Source of the DNA: Micromussa lordhowensis | Taxonomy: Eukaryota; Cnidaria; Anthozoa; Scleractinia; Lobophylliidae | DNA: 64,000 nucleotides | Assembly (NCBI GenBank): GCA_964020085.1 | Contig: OZ026599.1 | Coordinates: 34,057,586-34,121,585 of the forward strand | Direction: 5' to 3' | In this document: positions 51,801 through 57,800 of the stretch, in pieces | Layout of the letters: each line of letters opens with the position of its first letter | How positions within the stretch are numbered: the stretch's first letter is position 1 | Translations under genes and position numbers: made by a program | Notes under the pieces: generated by a model | What the model saw: only the letters and a program-made list of their open reading frames with translations | Told to the model about the DNA's origin: nothing | Databases searched by the model: none

Positions 51801-54800
51801 GCTAGATTACTATTGTTAATTGTAACGCAATAGAACTGTTACAGGTTAGATCATTGTATAGGTCCTTCTTGTCTGGCTCAGAAAATATATTTACAATAGC
51901 CTTTCATGCATGCATGTCGCAGCAATGTCCGGTTGAATTATATCATGCTTTCCGTATGGCTAGTCCTTTAAATAACCTTATTATCGTCTCGTTCAAGGCT
52001 GCATGGACCCTGTACTTTCCATGGTATACAATTTATTATTGGTTTAAACCTAGACATTTGTCTACCTATAAAAGAGCTTAAGCTTGGACTTGAGCATCAT
52101 TCGCTCGTTTTATCACTGCTGTAACTTTTAGTTAGCCCTCGAAATTGTAACTCCCACCCTTCCCTCCCTTTGGAGGTTTGCGATATTGTTCATTGATAGA
52201 AATAATAAACTGGGGTTCACCACTCGAGTCACGCTATCGGTTAAGTCTTGCAGCAACTTCCCCAAGCTTCGTTTTTGCTAATTTAGCACTTTTTAACGCT
52301 CTTGATGCCTCTTCTTGTCTGATCCAGCATGTGCGGGCGGAGTCGGCTCGTACTGCTGGGGAGATAAGTAAGGCTTTAAAACTGTCTACACTCTAGCACG
52401 ATGCTGACCGGAGGTCAGCTCGTAGTGCCGTTTTAGAGGTAGGCTTTTAGGACGCGTAAGCTTTTGGCCTCGCCGACTTGTCCGATCCAGTGCAGAATTA
52501 ACCACTGGGGTTGGTCACGAAATGGAAGTTCGCCTGTCACGCCGATTGCGGAGCGGTGTTCCCCCCTTTACGCCATATAAAGCGTATTTATTGCTTGTGA
52601 TAGTTGGGGTATATGTTGTAGTTTGATTTTAACTTTGGTACAATTTGTTTTTGAACCAGTACAATATTATTTGAACTGGTTCAATAATCTTGAACCAGTA
52701 CAATATTATTTGAACTGGTTCAATATTTTTGAACCAGTACAATATTATTTGAACTGGTTCAATATTTTTGAACCAGTACAATATTATTTGAACTGGTACA
52801 ATTTGTTTTGAACCAGTACAATATTATTTGAACTGGTTCAATATTTTTGAACCAGTTCATTATTACTTGAACTGGCGCACTTTATTCATTTTATTGTACA
52901 ATTTTCATTTTAGTGTTTGTTTCGTACAGTATACTGTCTCATTACATTTAATATTGCATAATGACAAATACTATTGTCACTTTGTAATTAGGGTTATGTA
53001 TTTATTTAATATTATTTAGTTATTTGTTCATAATTTTATTTATTTCAATCTTCAGGATTACTTTAGATAAATGTATTGATGGTTAGTTTTCACTTGTTGT
53101 TGCAGTATTCAAATAAAATCAGAACTTTTATACTGCCTTTAGTGGTTTGGGTTATAAGCACTTGTTTTTGTTATTAGGGTTAAGTGCTTGTGGTAGTGAT
53201 TAGGGTTAGGTGCCTTTTTGATTGACAGTTAGCTATCAGTTGTTGTTATTGCTTTCAGATAATAACTGAAGTCAGGCATGTGATTTGAATAATTTAAGGA
53301 AATGCATTACCCTTACTACTGTGTATTAATTTAAGGAAATGTATTACCACTATTGTGTATATGTAATTAAAAAAATAGGAGAACTTGCATCCAGGTCTTC
53401 ATGGCTCAGTGGTAAGGCATCAGGACATGAATCCAGAGGAAAACTAAAGGTCTGTGGTTCAAGGCTCACAAGGTAAGCATTGAGATAAAAAGAATAGGGG
53501 CTGGGATGTTGGGAGAGTGGGGAGGGAATAGTAAGTGAGGTAAGTAGAGTGGAGATGAAGAGAAGAGGGAGGATAAAGATCGAAGGTGTCCAAACTATTT
53601 TTTTTATTTTGTTCGACGCAAAAACAAAAACAAAAACAAAATTGAACCAGTTCAAAAAATTTTGTACTGGTTCAAAATTTTTGTACTGGTTCAAAAAATT
53701 TTGTACTGGTTCAGAAAAAATTGAACCAAAGGCAAAAATTGAACTACAACATATATATAGCACTACTCGCTGGGAACTGCAACATTAACTTTCCAAAAAA
53801 AATATACTAATCAAACCTCGAAACTGCATGTAACTACAGACATTTGCAGGGCTTGAAAAAAACCTTGAATTCCAGCTTGCCCTTGAGACAAGTAGCTCTC
53901 AAATTTTGCTTGGGCTAGACAAGTCTTAGTTTGGTCTTTTAATGACTCAGTTGGCAGACGACTTGCCTGATCCCTTAAGGTATCATGGTAGGTGGATTTT
54001 GACGAAAAAATAGATTTTAATTTTTTTTGCCGTTCGAATTGAGAAGACTGTGATAAATATTTTGCAAAAAAAATGAGCAAAAAAGTTTTTTTTACTATTT
54101 GAGATACGGAAAGAAACTATTTTTGAATCTCATTAACCCCTGACGGCGCGATGACAAGTTCCTGTCATCGCCAATTAAAATTCACCGCCGGTTTGTCACG
54201 TGTAATGCGAATTGCGGTGTAATTTTCATTATACTGCAAACTGATCCGTGCCGACATCTGTCAATGCCTCATCAAATCTTCTTACATGCGGTGATTTTTT
54301 AACACCTCATCATAGAAATAGCACAAAACGTTTTTCGCCTTTTTCTCGATAAAGTAAAACTGTATATAAGGGTGAACATTTTTAGTTTGTTTATGCGCGT
54401 CTTCCGACGGAATTAGCTGAAAATTGGCAGCCACGTTCTAGGATAATTCGTTCGAAAAAGGGTGTCGGGCTTTGTTAAATTTCGCTTCCGTTTCCAAGTT
54501 ATGGCCTCTTTTGTAGAAAGGAACCTCCACATTGACAATATCAAACTTTAGGAGGTTGTAAAAAAAAAACCAAACCACATCTGGAAAATCGCAGACACCC
54601 TTTTTGAGGGTGATGTGTGAGAAAACATTTCTGATGTAAATCTCGCCAATCCGATAATTCACGTGCGGAAACGAACCAATTTAAGCGAAGCAGTGTTTCT
54701 GGGGATTTCTTTTAATATCACTTCGTCATTGTCTTTTTAGAAATTTTTAAAGATATGATTGTATTCTATAACTATTTAGCTTTTAGAAAATGTATAGGTT

Positions 54801-57800
54801 GATGGGGTTTTCTTTGAGAGCGTCAGCGTACGGGCGCGATTTCCAAACACTGTCAATCCACCTACCATGATACCTTAAGGCAAGTGAGAATGAAACGTTA
54901 CTTGCCCAGATGGAAAATCTACTTGTCCTGGACAATGAGATGGCACTTTTTTCAAGCCCTGCATTTGGGGTACAATTTCCAAAGAACCCACTCCGATTCA
55001 AGTAAGAAAAAAGCTATCTTTCATGTTCTGCCTTCTAATGAACATAAAGTTTTAGAGTTTTATTTTTCAATTACCACATTTTCCATGGTCTACACTCTTA
55101 CAGTCAACCAAAGATAACTTTTTGGTGCTATTAATGTCCAAAACTTTGTTGGGAAGTTCCTCACAGTGCTCATGAATGCACTTTAGCTTTTACTGTTCTT
55201 TAATTTTGTACTGGTCTTTACGAGTGCAGGCCATGGAAAATGTGGCTTTGTTGATTCTCCATTGACGAGCACAATAATAAAAATGTCTGCCAGCATTGTT
55301 AAGAACAATTTGGCAATGAATGTATTTGTTTGATTAGCTATTTTATTATTCTACTGTAACCATTTTACCATGACTTTTGGGTCAAGAGAACATGCAAAAT
55401 ATGAGCCCATATTGACTGCTTTCGTCATGCATAAGTGCCTTTTGTCGTCGGTACAATTTTCAGATGAAGCAGGATGTATTTTAAAAACTGGAAGCCGAAA
55501 TACTGGAATCTGGCATAAAAGTAGAAAAATAAATCTCTTATTCAATGGTCTATTACCATATGACATGCACAGACATGTTTTTGCTCACTGCTCAAATTTT
55601 TCTACACCTCTTACGCTCAGAAAAGTACCACTCAACTCGCAAAATATCAGTGTGTATTATATGTCTTGAAAATCATTGAATAACGCGTATGGTTGTCACA
55701 TTACTAGGGTTTGATATCTGTCAGTATCTTACCTGCCTCCCTTTCCCAACACCAGCACCATCTCCTATAAAGAACCCCGCCCTTTGTCCACCGGCAAGCA
55801 CCATCTGATGTCTCTGACACTAGAAAATAATATGTCAGGGAAACCAATTAAACGACTGCAGTGATTCAATTAGTAATGATGGAATTATACCATGTGAAAC
55901 AAAGACTTATTAAAGAAAACTGTTACTGGTTTACTTGGAAGTGAGAATATGCCAATAATATGCACTGTGATAGATAATTACAAAAAATATATTTAACCAT
56001 CTCACAGAATGTTTGTGGTTTGAGCCCTCTTTCTCCTCTGAAAATTCTGGCCTAGCACCATGTACTTTTCTTTAAAAACTTTGCCTTTTGAAACTTCCCT
56101 TCCTCCCTGTCAAAATTGCCAATGATTATCCTTGGGGTAAGTGTCGATCTCTTTTGGAACCTATGATCAACTTACAGCATATAAAACTCCTTCCAGCTGT
56201 AAATCACTCAGTTTACCTAAAACAATGATATGTATAAATTATTTACTACAAACAATAACCAAAGATTATGTTCTGAATGCATTTGAGGCCTTCAGTTACC
56301 TTCAATGTATAGGGTTCTTTTTCATGTAAACAGTAGCCTGTATGTGATTCTATTTGTGTTAGAGTTAGTGTTACATATTAAATAATTACAATTTCACTTG
56401 TGTAATGTACCAGTAAGAAATAATGCTCATTAATTTCAAGTAGAATCTCCTCGTTTCATATTTTTTAGAGACTTACAAGAGGAGAGAGAGGTGCCTAAGG
56501 GAAAGTAGGAAGTGCCTGAGGGGGAGGGGAGGTGACTAAGGGAGGAGGAGGAGGTACCTGAGAGGGAGGAGAAGGTGACTAAGGGGGAGGAGGAGGAGGT
56601 ACCTGAGAGGGAGGAGGTGACTAAGGGGAGGACTATACTAAGTACCTGAGAGTCTCTGAGAGGGAAGCGGAGGTTACTAAGGGGGAGGAGGAGGTGACTA
56701 AGGGAGAGAAAGAGAAGGAGGAGAAAATAATGCTACTGAAGTCCCACCTGTCTCTACTAGATCTTGTGGAAGTGACTCGAACAATCCATATTTGGCTGCT
56801 GGTAGCTGTTGGGCCTGAGGAGCAGATAGTGTTTTATAAACAAATAAAGCTCAGGTGTTTCTGCAAACGTACGTGGCTTATTTGGCTCCACTCTGGCCAA
56901 GCTGGCCCACAGACTAGAGCCTATCTGAAGATACAGTACCGGTACTCTAATTGGACATAGAAAACACAATGGTCCATCACCTATCTACTTTGTGACTAGG
57001 TGTCACATAAGGCAGGTCTCAGCAAAAAGGCCCAGCACCTTACCTGGCTAGTTTTGCTAAGTTCAAAGTTTTAACCAACCATGCATATGTGAAAGGGCTG
57101 CAGCAACTGTCCAAAATACATATGTGAAAGGCTGTGGCAATTGTCCACAAAGAGAAGAATGACCTATTTTTCAATTAGGGAGATGTTTTTCCAGCATAGA
57201 TAAAATGACCCTCTCATATTGTCATTTAAAGTTAATTGCTCTGAAATTATGCTAATTTTCCTACTATGATCAAAAGATTTGGAGAACAGGAAAGCCACAA
57301 CAAGTTTCAGATACAACACAGCAATTTTAAATTAAAAACATAGTTCTGCAGAAACTTCTGCCTTCTTCAGTGAAATTGAATACAATAGTTGTTTTCAATT
57401 TGCATTTCTGTAACATTTTGCATTGAGGAAGGCGGGAGTTTCTGCCGAAAAATGTTTGTCATATTCAAAATTGTTGTGTTATATCTAAAATTTCTTGCGG
57501 CCTTCCTAATACAGTCGAACCTCTATTAAGAGGCCACCAATTAAATGGCCACACCTATTACGTAGCCAGTAATCAAAGTCCTGATAAAGCCTTTTCTATT
57601 GTTGTTACCCCTATTTAAAAATGGCCAGCCCCCTTTAAACAGCCACTACCATTTCCCCAAGAGTGGTTGTTTAATAGGGGTTGACAAGCTGTTCTTTTAA
57701 TAACTTACTGCCAGACATCCAGCCTCTACAATGTCTCCTGGGTGACACTGAATATTCTTCTGATGAAGAGAGAAGCATACATAGCTGGAAAAGACATCTT

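Larger units (their letters stand above)
52610..53755. mobile_element. TIR element with subterminal GAACCAGT repeats
   Basis: Imperfect inverted ends (ATATGTTGTAGTTTGATTTT at left; complement-like ATATGTTGTAGTTCAATTTT at right), followed inward by GAACCAGTACAA-type repeats on both sides. About 1.15 kb, no transposase. Lies in SBNO intron 5. Confidence 0.7.

Noticed and set aside
52623..52811. Open frame with YYLNWFN repeats
   Set aside because: The 39-bp tandem repeat simply keeps three frames open; non-coding repeat of a mobile element.
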